Shown in pieces: positions 1 through 7,300 of a stretch of 14,853 nt of DNA. This DNA comes from an uncultured Oscillospiraceae bacterium. GTDB taxonomy: Bacteria > Bacillota > Clostridia > Oscillospirales > Oscillospiraceae. The translations under genes and the position numbers were made by a program. A model generated the notes under the pieces. It searched no databases and was not told the DNA's origin. It worked only from the letters and a program-made list of their open reading frames with translations. Positions within the stretch are counted from its first letter, which is position 1. Each line of letters starts with the position of its first letter. The DNA lies in NCBI GenBank assembly GCA_910579595.1, contig CAJTVM010000066.1, positions 1 to 14,853 of the forward strand, given 5' to 3'.

Positions 1-274
1 GAACCGCTGACTGGCAACAGTTAAATTCCTTGGCGATTTCTGTCTGATACGCATCTGGATGTTCCGCCACATATGCTCTTAGCTTATCGGGCTCTATCTT
101 CTTACTGCCGCGGACCGGTACTTTTGGCTTTAAATCTCCCTTCTCTTTTAATTGCTTTTCCCATTTTCGGATCGTTGAGACTGCTACCTTGAAGGTCTTG
201 CTTGTTTCTTCCAATGTGTGTCCTTCCTCACGATATTCTATTGTGCGTTCTCTATATTTTACTGGATAACTCAT
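1..274 (-). CDS. IS630-family transposase, N-terminal part (runs off left edge)
   Basis: Reading leftward from the ATG at 274 gives 91 open codons beginning MSYPVKYRERTIEYREEGHT and reaching the window edge. The pattern is the N-terminal helix-turn-helix of IS630-type transposases: a Lys/Arg-rich start, then 'LEETSKTFKVAVSTIRKWEK' (HTH, about residues 21-40), a basic linker, and a second small domain with 'LRAYVAEHPDAYQTEIAKEF'. The catalytic DDE domain would lie outside the window, so I cannot tell whether the element is intact. The gene is clearly more AT-rich than the genes to its right, as expected for a recently acquired insertion sequence. The start is supported by family resemblance only, because there is no Shine-Dalgarno sequence. 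IS630 family is likely; another HTH_28-type transposase is the alternative. Confidence 0.8.
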   Translation of the reverse strand, partial: MSYPVKYRERTIEYREEGHTLEETSKTFKVAVSTIRKWEKQLKEKGDLKPKVPVRGSKKIEPDKLRAYVAEHPDAYQTEIAKEFNCCQSAV

Positions 275-280
275 GCCTTT

Positions 281-309
281 ATTATATCATTCTTTGAGAT
301 GCTTTTCAA
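281..309 (-). promoter_or_regulatory. Sigma-A-type promoter of the transposase
   Basis: On the minus strand, TTGAAA (304-309) and TATAAT (281-286) are separated by exactly 17 bp. The -10 ends only 6 bp from the transposase ATG at 274, so the transcript would begin at or within a base or two of the start codon. There is no room for a ribosome binding site. Confidence 0.6.
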
Positions 310-310
310 G

Positions 311-646
311 TGATATTACTATACCTGTTTTTCCAGCCCGGCTATGCGGGCGGGGCCCCTTGGTGGACAAGGAGAGCACCCCCCTTACCTGGGACGTGTG
401 TGACAACCGTTTCTGGGCTTGAGCTGGGCCTGCGAAGTTATGATTCTCATCCCCGGACGCAGATGATCCAAATCTGTGCCCGGGGGATTTTTCGCAAAAA
501 AACCTCCATTCCCCATCACAATGATTGAACTGGCGGACATCCTCAGTTACGATATTACCTGGAAAAAGCCGAAAGGCCGACAAATTGTTCTCGCAGCATC
601 CAATGCGTCCAATCTGCACGGGTGCTGCGTGAAGAAAGATAAGGGG
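311..646. other. Gene-poor scar between the IS and the recombinase
   Basis: No convincing gene is visible in these roughly 335 bases. Open stretches exist on both strands, but they lack ribosome binding sites and show no family resemblance. The region switches from AT-rich IS flank to C/G-rich sequence near 338 and contains a terminator-like hairpin at 451-492. It may be the remnant of a gene interrupted by the IS. I did not find a terminal inverted repeat or target duplication, because the other IS end is outside the window. Confidence 0.4.
451..492 (+). terminator. Probable intrinsic terminator
   Basis: A 14-nt arm at 451-464 (CCCCGGACGCAGAT) pairs with 472-485 (ATCTGTGCCCGGGG), with one A-C mismatch and one G-U wobble and a 7-nt loop. 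A run of five T follows at 488-492. It would end plus-strand transcription entering from the scar region, upstream of the recombinase. No gene that it serves is visible. Confidence 0.5.
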
Positions 647-1264
647 ATGGTAACCATTTCAAATACATACGGCTATATCCGGGTCAGCACCAAGGAGCAA
701 AACGAGGGCCGGCAGCTCATCGCTCTGCGGGAGGCGGCGGTGCCCGAGGAAAACCTGTTTGTAGACAAGCAGTCCGGCAAGGATTTCGAACGCCCCCAGT
801 ACAAACGCCTGCTGCGGAAGCTAAAAAAGGATGACGTGCTCTACGTCAAAAGCATTGACCGCCTGGGACGCAATTATGGGGAAATCCTGGAGCAGTGGTG
901 GTTGCTGACCAAGGAAAAGGGCGTCGATATCGTCGTGCTGGATATGCCTCTGCTGGACACCCGGCGGGGCAAGGATTTGATGGGTACCTTCCTCAGCGAC
1001 ATTGTGCTGCAAATCCTGTCCTTTGTGGCAGAAAACGAGCGCACTAACATCCGCCAACGCCAGGCCGAAGGCATTGCGGCGGCAAGGGCCCGAGGCGTCC
1101 GCCTCGGCAGGCCCCCCAGACCGCTGCCGGAAAACTACCGCAGCGTCTACCGCCGGTGGAAGGCCGGGGCAATCAGCGGGACTGCGGCGGCAAAGGAGTG
1201 CGGAATGCCGCTGTCCACCTTCCGCTACCGGGCGGAGATTTACGAAAAGGAAAAGCTGCTATAA
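647..1264 (+). CDS. Small serine recombinase (resolvase/invertase family)
   Basis: This 205-residue protein is a site-specific recombinase that cuts DNA through a phosphoserine link. The catalytic domain begins 'YGYIRVSTKEQNEGRQ', with nucleophile Ser14 and Arg12. The conserved 'SIDRLGRNYGEI' follows, with Arg72 and Arg75 of DRLGR. The dimer/E-helix segment 'ENERTNIRQRQAEGI' lies at about 129-143. After the 'GRPPRP' hinge comes a short C-terminal HTH (about 163-195). The length is normal for Tn3 resolvase/DNA-invertase types and much shorter than large serine integrases. The reading frame stays open further upstream, but family starts lie just before YGYIRVS. I therefore chose ATG 647; GTG 629 is the alternative, and neither has an ideal ribosome site (AAGGGG directly abuts 647). 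No transposase of the same element is adjacent, so it could be a solo resolvase or a remnant of a mobile element. Confidence 0.85.
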   Translation: MVTISNTYGYIRVSTKEQNEGRQLIALREAAVPEENLFVDKQSGKDFERPQYKRLLRKLKKDDVLYVKSIDRLGRNYGEILEQWWLLTKEKGVDIVVLDMPLLDTRRGKDLMGTFLSDIVLQILSFVAENERTNIRQRQAEGIAAARARGVRLGRPPRPLPENYRSVYRRWKAGAISGTAAAKECGMPLSTFRYRAEIYEKEKLL

Positions 1265-1272
1265 GGTGAAAG

Positions 1273-1295
1273 AAGTACAAAAATGTTGTACTTTT
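1273..1295 (+). terminator. Perfect inverted repeat after the recombinase, weak terminator or recombinase site
   Basis: AAGTACAA (1273-1280) and TTGTACTT (1286-1293) form a perfect 8-bp inverted repeat around AAATG, ending in TTTT. It starts 8 bp after the recombinase stop. The stem is AT-rich and the T tract short, so it would be a weak terminator. A recombinase binding site is the alternative. Confidence 0.35.
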
Positions 1296-1434
1296 CCGCA
1301 AGGAAAATAAATATGAAGTTTTTGAATAAATGGCAGTCCGGAGTATTTCTTCAAAAATCTTCCCTGCCGCCTGTGACATTCCCGGCCCAATTGCGTCTTT
1401 ATGGGTGAAAGGGCCTTTCAAGGAGTGATGAACC

Positions 1435-1995
1435 ATGGACGACAACCACATGATCGAGCTGTTTTTTGCCCGGGACGAGGGGGCCATTGAGGCCGCCAGC
1501 CGGGAGTATGGGGCATATTGCGCCGCCATCGCCCGGGGCATTCTGGACGACCCGGGGGCGGCGGAGGAGTGCGTCAACGACACCTGGCTGAAATGCTGGC
1601 AGTCCATCCCGCCCCAGCGCCCCCAATCACTGAAGGGCTTCGCGGGTCGGATTACCCGAAACCTGGCGCTGAGCGCCTTGAGGGCGGGGAACGCCCGGAA
1701 GCGGGGCGGGGGACAGGTGCAGCTTGCCCTGGACGAGCTGTCCGAGGTGGTGTCCGGCGGCGAGACCCCGGAGGGCGCGCTGGACCGGCAGGCGTTCCGG
1801 GCGGCGCTGGACGGTTTTCTGGCGGGGTTGTCCCGGCGGGACAGGGACCTGTTTCTGCGGCGCTACTGGTATTTGGACAGCACGGAGCAGCTGGCCAAGT
1901 GCTTCCGCATGAGCCGCACCCATGTGACCACCACGCTGCACCGCCTGCGGCAAAAACTGCGCGTCCATCTTCAACAGGAGGGATTTGAACTATGA
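1435..1995 (+). CDS. ECF-type RNA polymerase sigma factor
   Basis: This 186-residue protein has the two-domain layout of an extracytoplasmic-function sigma-70 factor. Region 2 spans roughly residues 8-80 and includes the acidic 'AAEECVNDTWLKCW' core-binding segment and 'LKGFAGRITRNLALSALR'. Region 4 spans about 128-180, with 'LSRRDRDLFLRRYWYLDST' and an HTH at 'EQLAKCFRMSRTHVTTTLHRLRQKL' for -35 recognition. There is no region 3 and no extra C-terminal domain. The start is fixed by AAGGAG at 1420-1425, 9 bp before the ATG. The last codons overlap the next gene by 4 bp (ATGA), so it is translationally coupled to a single-pass membrane protein, the usual sigma/anti-sigma arrangement. Its signal and target promoters cannot be read from the sequence. 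Confidence 0.9.
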   Translation: MDDNHMIELFFARDEGAIEAASREYGAYCAAIARGILDDPGAAEECVNDTWLKCWQSIPPQRPQSLKGFAGRITRNLALSALRAGNARKRGGGQVQLALDELSEVVSGGETPEGALDRQAFRAALDGFLAGLSRRDRDLFLRRYWYLDSTEQLAKCFRMSRTHVTTTLHRLRQKLRVHLQQEGFEL

Positions 1996-3059
1996 AAAAC
2001 CATGAGCTTTTGGATCTGATCGGCGATGTAAATGAGGACTACGTGCTGGAGGCGGGGAACGATGTGGTGAAGCCCCGGTTTGGATGGAAAAAGCTGGCGG
2101 CGTGCGCGGCGTGCGCGGCGCTGGTGCTGGGGGCCTACCCGGTGTACCGGGCCGTCAACCCGCTGCTCCACGGTTACACCGTGATGGAGGGCGGTGGTAC
2201 GCTGAACACGCTGGATGAGCTCAAGGCCCCGGCGGGGGAGATCAACGCGCCGGACCAGCAGGATGTCTACGCCCCCGACCCCAGCACCATGCCCGGCGGG
2301 GCCTATGTGGGTAGGGAGGACAGCGGGGGCATCAACGGCGCCGGTTACGATGTCCCCAGTCAGGAGGCCCCTGTCCAGGAAAAGGCCGCGGCCCAGTATG
2401 ACAGCCTCATGAAAAACGGCGGCATCAACCCGGCGGGAGCCAACCCGGACTGGTACGGCGGGGCCTGGATCGACAACAGTTATTATCCCGAGGCCAAGCT
2501 GGCGGTGGCTATCGTGGACGGCTTCCGCACTCCAGAGCTGGAGGCCCAGATTCAGGAATGGTGCGGCGGCGAGGTGGTGTTCCAGGATGTCAAATACGAT
2601 CTGGCGCACCTGTACGCACTCCAGGACACGGTTGTGGACGCCATTACCGGCGGCAGTGACGCGCTGTCCTGCGGCATCGGCGTGGATGTGACGGCAAACT
2701 GCCTTGGCGTGGATATTTACAGTAATGGCAAAGATATCCCCAGGGAGGTGCTGGCGAAGCTGGCCCAGCTTGATCCCGATGGCGATGCCATCCGGGTGCG
2801 GGTGTTCACAGGCGAGCTGGACACTTTGACAGACGAGAGCGTCAAAGGCCCCGCCCCCGATGTGCCCGCCGCCGACCCGGTTGCCCCAGAGGATCGCGCC
2901 ACCCCTGTCGAGGATGGCGACTTGGACGCCTATGCCCCTGCCCCCAGCGGCGCGGTCAAACCCGGCTCCCACGCCCCCGGCGCGATCCAAGAGGGCGCAC
3001 AGCCCGCCGTTTACGACCTGCCCCAATCGAAATACACCGCCATCGCCGAGAGGGATTAA
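1992..3059 (+). CDS. Single-pass membrane protein, probable anti-sigma factor of the ECF sigma
   Basis: This is a 355-residue protein. The short N-terminal segment 'ELLDLIGDVNEDYVLEAG' (about 4-21) resembles the cytosolic sigma-interaction helix of many clostridial anti-sigma factors. It is followed by a basic stretch and one transmembrane helix rich in Ala and Cys (about residues 34-56, 'LAACAACAALVLGAYPVY'). The remaining roughly 300 residues should be outside the membrane. They are Gly/Asp/Ala rich, have no domain I recognise, and end in a Pro/Ala-rich tail. There is no HxxxCxxC zinc anti-sigma motif. The start overlaps the sigma stop by 4 bp and has AGGAGGG at 1976-1982. The role is inferred from the gene pair; a sensor lipoprotein-like partner is the alternative. 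Confidence 0.75.
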   Translation: MKNHELLDLIGDVNEDYVLEAGNDVVKPRFGWKKLAACAACAALVLGAYPVYRAVNPLLHGYTVMEGGGTLNTLDELKAPAGEINAPDQQDVYAPDPSTMPGGAYVGREDSGGINGAGYDVPSQEAPVQEKAAAQYDSLMKNGGINPAGANPDWYGGAWIDNSYYPEAKLAVAIVDGFRTPELEAQIQEWCGGEVVFQDVKYDLAHLYALQDTVVDAITGGSDALSCGIGVDVTANCLGVDIYSNGKDIPREVLAKLAQLDPDGDAIRVRVFTGELDTLTDESVKGPAPDVPAADPVAPEDRATPVEDGDLDAYAPAPSGAVKPGSHAPGAIQEGAQPAVYDLPQSKYTAIAERD

Positions 3060-3066
3060 ATTTTCC

Positions 3067-3095
3067 TTTTCATTTCCAGTTAAATCGGTTATAAT
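3067..3095 (+). promoter_or_regulatory. Possible rhomboid promoter
   Basis: TATAAT at 3090-3095 is a perfect -10. The hexamer 17 bp upstream (TTTTCA, 3067-3072) is a weak -35. The predicted start falls inside the hairpin at 3098-3134, which makes either the promoter or the terminator reading unusual. Confidence 0.35.
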
Positions 3096-3097
3096 GG

Positions 3098-3139
3098 TTG
3101 CCAGCCGGGACGCGCTCGCGCGTCCGGCTGGCAATTTTT
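3098..3139 (+). terminator. Strong intrinsic terminator after the sigma/anti-sigma pair
   Basis: TTGCCAGCCGG at 3098-3108 pairs with CCGGCTGGCAA at 3124-3134. The stem continues inward (ACGCG/CGCGT) past a single bulged G, around a tight loop, and five T follow at 3135-3139. It ends only 17 bp before the rhomboid start codon. Confidence 0.8.
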
Positions 3140-3156
3140 ACTCCGAGGTGACCGTT

Positions 3157-3744
3157 ATGGCCCAAAACAACATGAACCGGCCCACTATGAGGATTTCCTA
3201 CAACGCCCCCGTGGCCCTCACCTTCGCCCTGCTGTCCCTGCTGGCGTTGGTGGCCAACCACTTTACCAACGGCTGGGCAAACGCCTACCTGTTTTCCGTC
3301 TACCGCTGCCCCCTCAACGACCCGCTGGCCTATGTGCGCTTCTTCGGCCATGTGCTGGGCCACAGCGGCTACGCCCACTATATTGGCAATATGGTGCTGG
3401 TTCTGGTGCTGGGACCCAACCTGGAGGACCGTTTCGGCAGCTGGAACGTACTGTGGGCCATCCTGTTCACGGCGCTGGTATCCGGCCTGGTGCAGTTCAT
3501 TTTCTTCCCCGGCACCGCCCTGCTGGGGGCCTCCGGCATTGTATTCATGATGATCCTGCTGTCCTCCTTCGGCGGGGTGCGCAACGGCACCATCCCCACC
3601 ACGCTGATCCTGGTAGCCGTGTTCTATCTGGGCGGCGAACTGTGGGACGCCATTTTCGTGCGGGATAATATCTCCCAGCTCACCCACATCATCGGCGGAC
3701 TGTGCGGGACAATCCTGGGCTTCATCCTATCCGGCAATCAATAG
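3157..3744 (+). CDS. Rhomboid-family intramembrane serine protease
   Basis: This 195-residue polytopic protein has about six hydrophobic helices, the minimal bacterial rhomboid fold. The catalytic dyad is visible: Ser126 in 'LLGASGIVFM' (GxSG) and His177 in 'QLTHIIGG' in the last helix. His74 and Asn78 of 'HSGYAHYIGNM' match the conserved HxxxN that forms the oxyanion region in GlpG-type enzymes. It cleaves transmembrane segments of other proteins within the lipid bilayer. The open frame extends far upstream inside the anti-sigma gene. GAGGTG at 3145-3150 and the family start support ATG 3157. A terminator separates it from the sigma/anti-sigma pair and another lies just after it, so it is probably monocistronic. 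The substrate is unknown. Confidence 0.9.
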   Translation: MAQNNMNRPTMRISYNAPVALTFALLSLLALVANHFTNGWANAYLFSVYRCPLNDPLAYVRFFGHVLGHSGYAHYIGNMVLVLVLGPNLEDRFGSWNVLWAILFTALVSGLVQFIFFPGTALLGASGIVFMMILLSSFGGVRNGTIPTTLILVAVFYLGGELWDAIFVRDNISQLTHIIGGLCGTILGFILSGNQ

Positions 3745-3753
3745 CCGGCGCCG

Positions 3754-3782
3754 GCCTCTCCCCCTCCGGGGAGGGGCTTTTT
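3754..3782 (+). terminator. Intrinsic terminator of the rhomboid gene
   Basis: GCCTCTCCCC (3754-3763) pairs with GGGGAGGGGC (3768-3777) with one G-U pair and loop CTCC. Five T follow at 3778-3782. It begins 9 bp after the rhomboid stop. Confidence 0.9.
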
Positions 3783-3794
3783 CCCGCTGTAAAC

Positions 3795-3815
3795 AATATA
3801 TGAACAACATATATT
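3795..3815 (+). promoter_or_regulatory. MarR operator O1 (upstream of -35)
   Basis: AATATATG-AACAA-CATATATT is a perfect 8-bp inverted repeat with a 5-bp spacer, 4 bp upstream of the -35 box. It has the same half-site (ATATATG) and spacer length as the second repeat at 3845-3863. That matches how MarR dimers bind. Confidence 0.7.
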
Positions 3816-3819
3816 TTCC

Positions 3820-3848
3820 TTGACAGGAAGGTTTGCCCGCGCTAATAT
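3820..3848 (+). promoter_or_regulatory. Consensus-like promoter of the marR-ABC operon
   Basis: TTGACA (3820-3825), 17 bp, TAATAT (3843-3848). The -35 is perfect and the -10 differs from consensus at two positions. Operator-like repeats sit on both sides. Confidence 0.8.
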
Positions 3849-3863
3849 ATGTGAAGCAAATAT
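3845..3863 (+). promoter_or_regulatory. MarR operator O2 (overlaps -10)
   Basis: ATATATG-TGAAG-CAAATAT has the same 7-5-7 architecture as O1, with one mismatch in the right arm. It overlaps the -10 box and the predicted transcription start, so occupancy would block initiation. Confidence 0.65.
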
Positions 3864-3879
3864 AGTTGGAGGTGTTATT

Positions 3880-4338
3880 GTGAGCGAGGAGGACCGCATT
3901 TCCATCCTCACCGTGTTCCAGACTTTGAAAACCAAAACCGCCCGCCTGCTGGAGCCTGTGGCCCAGGCGGAAGGGCTGACGCCGCTCCAGGCCAGCGTAC
4001 TGCTCCAGCTGGTCCGGCAGGACGCGGCGGTAGGCGATATCAGCGAGGTCACCTGTATGGGCCAAGCCAACGCCTCCTCTCTGTGCAAAAAGCTGGAGCG
4101 GGAGGGCTACCTCACTCGCGCCCGCCGCTGTTCCGACCGGCGGGTGGTCACCGTCTCCCTCACCCCCAGGGGGCGGGAGACGGTAGAGCGCATCCAGGCG
4201 CGGCTGGATCACTTTCTGGTGCTGCTCAATGAACTGCCCCCCGGCAGAAAGAAGGAGCTGGAGCGCGGCTTCCAGGCGGCCAACCAAATGCTGGACTATC
4301 TTTTTGAGAAAACCAAAGGAGATCGGGACCCATGCTGA
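3880..4338 (+). CDS. MarR-family transcriptional regulator
   Basis: This is a 152-residue winged-helix repressor. The HTH lies at about residues 34-75 ('LTPLQASVLLQLVRQ' followed by 'MGQANASSLCKKLEREGYL'). The wing is 'RRCSDRRVVTVSLTPRGRE', with the conserved DRR and 'LTPRG'. Flanking amphipathic helices form the dimer interface. I chose GTG 3880 because GGAGG lies at 3868-3872 with 7-bp spacing and the operators are upstream; starts further upstream would fall inside the promoter. It overlaps the ABC transporter gene by 7 bp, so the two are co-transcribed. The paired inverted repeats at its promoter point to autorepression, with relief by a small ligand that may be a substrate of the downstream transporter (inference). 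Confidence 0.9.
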   Translation: MSEEDRISILTVFQTLKTKTARLLEPVAQAEGLTPLQASVLLQLVRQDAAVGDISEVTCMGQANASSLCKKLEREGYLTRARRCSDRRVVTVSLTPRGRETVERIQARLDHFLVLLNELPPGRKKELERGFQAANQMLDYLFEKTKGDRDPC

Positions 4339-7300
4339 AGCTATCCAACATCACCAAGCAGTATACCTTGGGCGGAAACACCATCAACGCCCTCCAGGGC
4401 ATCGACCTGGAATTCCGGGAAAACGAATTTGTGTCCATTTTAGGCCCCTCCGGCTGCGGCAAGACCACAACCCTGAACATCATCGGCGGGCTGGACCGCT
4501 ACACCAGCGGCGACCTGATCATCAACGGCCGCTCCACCAAGGAGTATAAGGACGCGGATTGGGACGCCTACCGCAACCACTCCATCGGCTTCGTGTTCCA
4601 GAGCTATAACCTGATCCCCCACCAGACGGTGCTGGCCAACGTAGAGCTGGCGCTGACGCTGGCAGGGGTATCCCGTGCCGAGCGCCGCCGCCGGGCGGTA
4701 GCCGCCCTGGAGCGGGTGGGGCTGGGGGATCAGCTGAACAAGGTGCCCTCCCAGATGTCCGGCGGGCAGATGCAGCGGGTGGCCATCGCCCGGGCCCTTA
4801 TCAACGACCCGGACATCCTGCTGGCCGACGAGCCCACGGGAGCGCTGGACTCCGAGACGTCAGTGCAGGTGATGGAGCTGCTCAAGGAGGTGGCCCGGGA
4901 CCGGCTGGTGATCATGGTTACCCACAACCCGGAGCTGGCCCAGCAGTACTCCACCCGCATCGTCACCCTGAAGGACGGCAGGGTAACTGGGGACTCCAAC
5001 CCCTACCATTCGGAGCAGACCACCCCTGTCCTCACCGGTAAGCAGGCCAGGGGGGAGCACAAGACCTCCATGTCCTTCCTCACGGCGCTGTCCCTGTCGC
5101 TGACCAACCTGCGCACCAAAATGGGCCGAACGGTGCTCACCGCCTTCGCCGGATCCATCGGCATCATCGGCATCGCGCTGATTCTGGCCCTGTCCACCGG
5201 CATCAACGCATACATTAACAAGGTGCAGGAGGACACCCTGTCCAGCTATCCCATCACCATCCAGGCGGAAAGCACCGACATGACCGCTTTGATGGCTTCC
5301 CTCATGGGGGCGCGGCGCAGCGAATTGGACGGGGAAGGGGGCGGGGAAAACCAGGACCCCGACCGGGTGTACGCGTCCACAGTCATGTACAACATGATGG
5401 ACTCCATGCTCAACGCCGAGGTGGAGACCAACAACCTGGAGGCATTCAAGGAATATCTGGACAACGGGGGCGGCGGCATCAAGGACAAAGCCGCCATCCA
5501 CTACAGCTACGATTTTAACTTCGACATCTACACCGAGGACGAGAACGGCGACATCATCAAGTGCGATGTGATGACCCTGATGCAGGACGCCATGACCGCC
5601 ATGTACGGCGGGGACTACAGCTCCTACTTCGACCAGATGGGCTCCATGTATTCCGCCATGGACGTGTGGGAGGAGCTGCTGGCCGGCGAGGACGGCGATC
5701 TGGTGTCCGAGCAGGTAAAGGGCCAGTACGAGGTGCTGTACGGCGGCTGGCCCCAGAGCCACAACGAGGTGATCCTGTTCGTGGACGGCAACAACGAGAT
5801 CTCCGACCTGATGCTGTACGCCCTGGGCCTGATGGCCCATGACGACATGGAGGAGGCCATGATCTCCATGTCCAAGGGGGAGGCGGTGGAGGCCCCCGAG
5901 CTTAGCTGGAGCTATGAGGAGTTGTGTGCCTTGGGCTTCAAGCTGATCCTCCCGTCGGAATACTACCAGTATGATCCGGCGGACGGCGTCTACACCGATA
6001 TGTCCGCCACCAAAACGGGGATGGATTTCCTCTACAATAGCGAGGATGTAGGTATCCGTCTGAAGATCTCCGGCATTGCCCGGCCTGTGGAGGGCGGCCC
6101 TGGCATAGCCTCCGGCGGCATCGGCTACACCAGCGCCCTCACCCGGTACGCCATTGAGGCGACTGCCGAAACCGACATTTTGAAGGCCCAGCTGGACGAC
6201 CCGGAAACCGACGTAATCTGCGGCCTGCCCTTCCCCAAGGAGGACGACGTGGAGCCCACCGATTCCGAGAAGGCGGAGGCCATTGCGGAGCATCTGGCCA
6301 CCTTGTCCGCCGCCGAGAAGGCCTCGGCCTACGTGGACGTGATGGGCCAGCCCTCCCAGGAGTATGTGGACGCGGTGGTGTCCCAGCAGATGGAGGGCAT
6401 GACCCGGGAAGCCATTGAGGAAATGATCGTGGAACAGTACGCCGGGGAGATGGGCGTGGACGGGGAAACCGTCCGGGGCTACATCGCCGACATGAGCGAT
6501 GACGAGTTGTTCCAGCGCATTGAGGAGGCTATCTCCCAGGGTGTGCGGGAGCAGTACGCCGCCGCGGTGGAGCAGCGCCTGTCCGCCCAGACCGCCGACC
6601 AGCTGGCGGCAATGATGGATCTGACCCTGGATCAGGGGACCACCTTTGTGGTGACGCCCCCCGACGAGCCGGATGCGCCCATGGACGAGGCCGCCGGGAT
6701 GGGCAATCCCTCTATGGCCGCGCCCAGCCCCTTTACTCCGGAGCAGTTTGTCTACCTCTATGACAACTATATGCCCCCCACCCGGTCCTCCTCCACGTAT
6801 GAGGACAATCTGGACCTGTTGGGCTATGTGCGGCTGGAATCCCCCTCCGCCATCAGCATTTATGCCACCACCTTCGCCCAGAAGGACGAGATTGCCGGCC
6901 TGATCCAGGAGTATAACGACGGCGTGGACAACGAGGACGACGAGATCACCTACACCGACTACGTGGCCCTGCTGATGAGCTCCATCACCGATATCATCAG
7001 CGGCATCAGCTACCTGCTGATTGCCTTCGTATCCATCTCCCTGGTGGTATCCTCCATCATGATTGGCATTATCACCAACATCTCCGTGCTGGAGCGCACC
7101 AAGGAGATCGGCATACTCCGCGCTGTGGGCGCGTCTAAGCGGGACGTGTCCCGGGTGTTCAACGCGGAGACGCTGATTGTGGGCCTGGCGGCGGGCCTGC
7201 TGGGCATTTTGGTCAGCGTTGCCGCCACCTTCCCCATCAACGCCGTCATCCATGATCTGACGGGGCTGACCGATCTTACCGCCGTGCTGCCCCCAGCGGC

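Noticed and set aside
287..619. Minus-strand open frame of 110 codons in the scar region
   Set aside because: No ribosome site, no family resemblance, and it spans both the IS promoter and the hairpin at 451-492.
476..646. Upstream extension of the serine recombinase frame (57 extra residues)
   Set aside because: Recombinases of this family start just before YGYIRVS, and the extension has no ribosome site and begins inside a terminator stem.
1971..3134. Long minus-strand open frame opposite the anti-sigma gene
   Set aside because: A high-GC shadow: the plus strand has ribosome sites, coupling to the sigma gene and a membrane helix, whereas this frame has no recognisable feature.
2860..3156. 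N-terminal extension of the rhomboid frame
   Set aside because: It lies inside the anti-sigma gene in another frame and crosses a terminator; a good ribosome site precedes ATG 3157.
4860..7253. 797-codon minus-strand open frame opposite the ABC transporter
   Set aside because: A composition artefact (very rich in His, Gly and Val) opposite a gene with complete ABC motifs.
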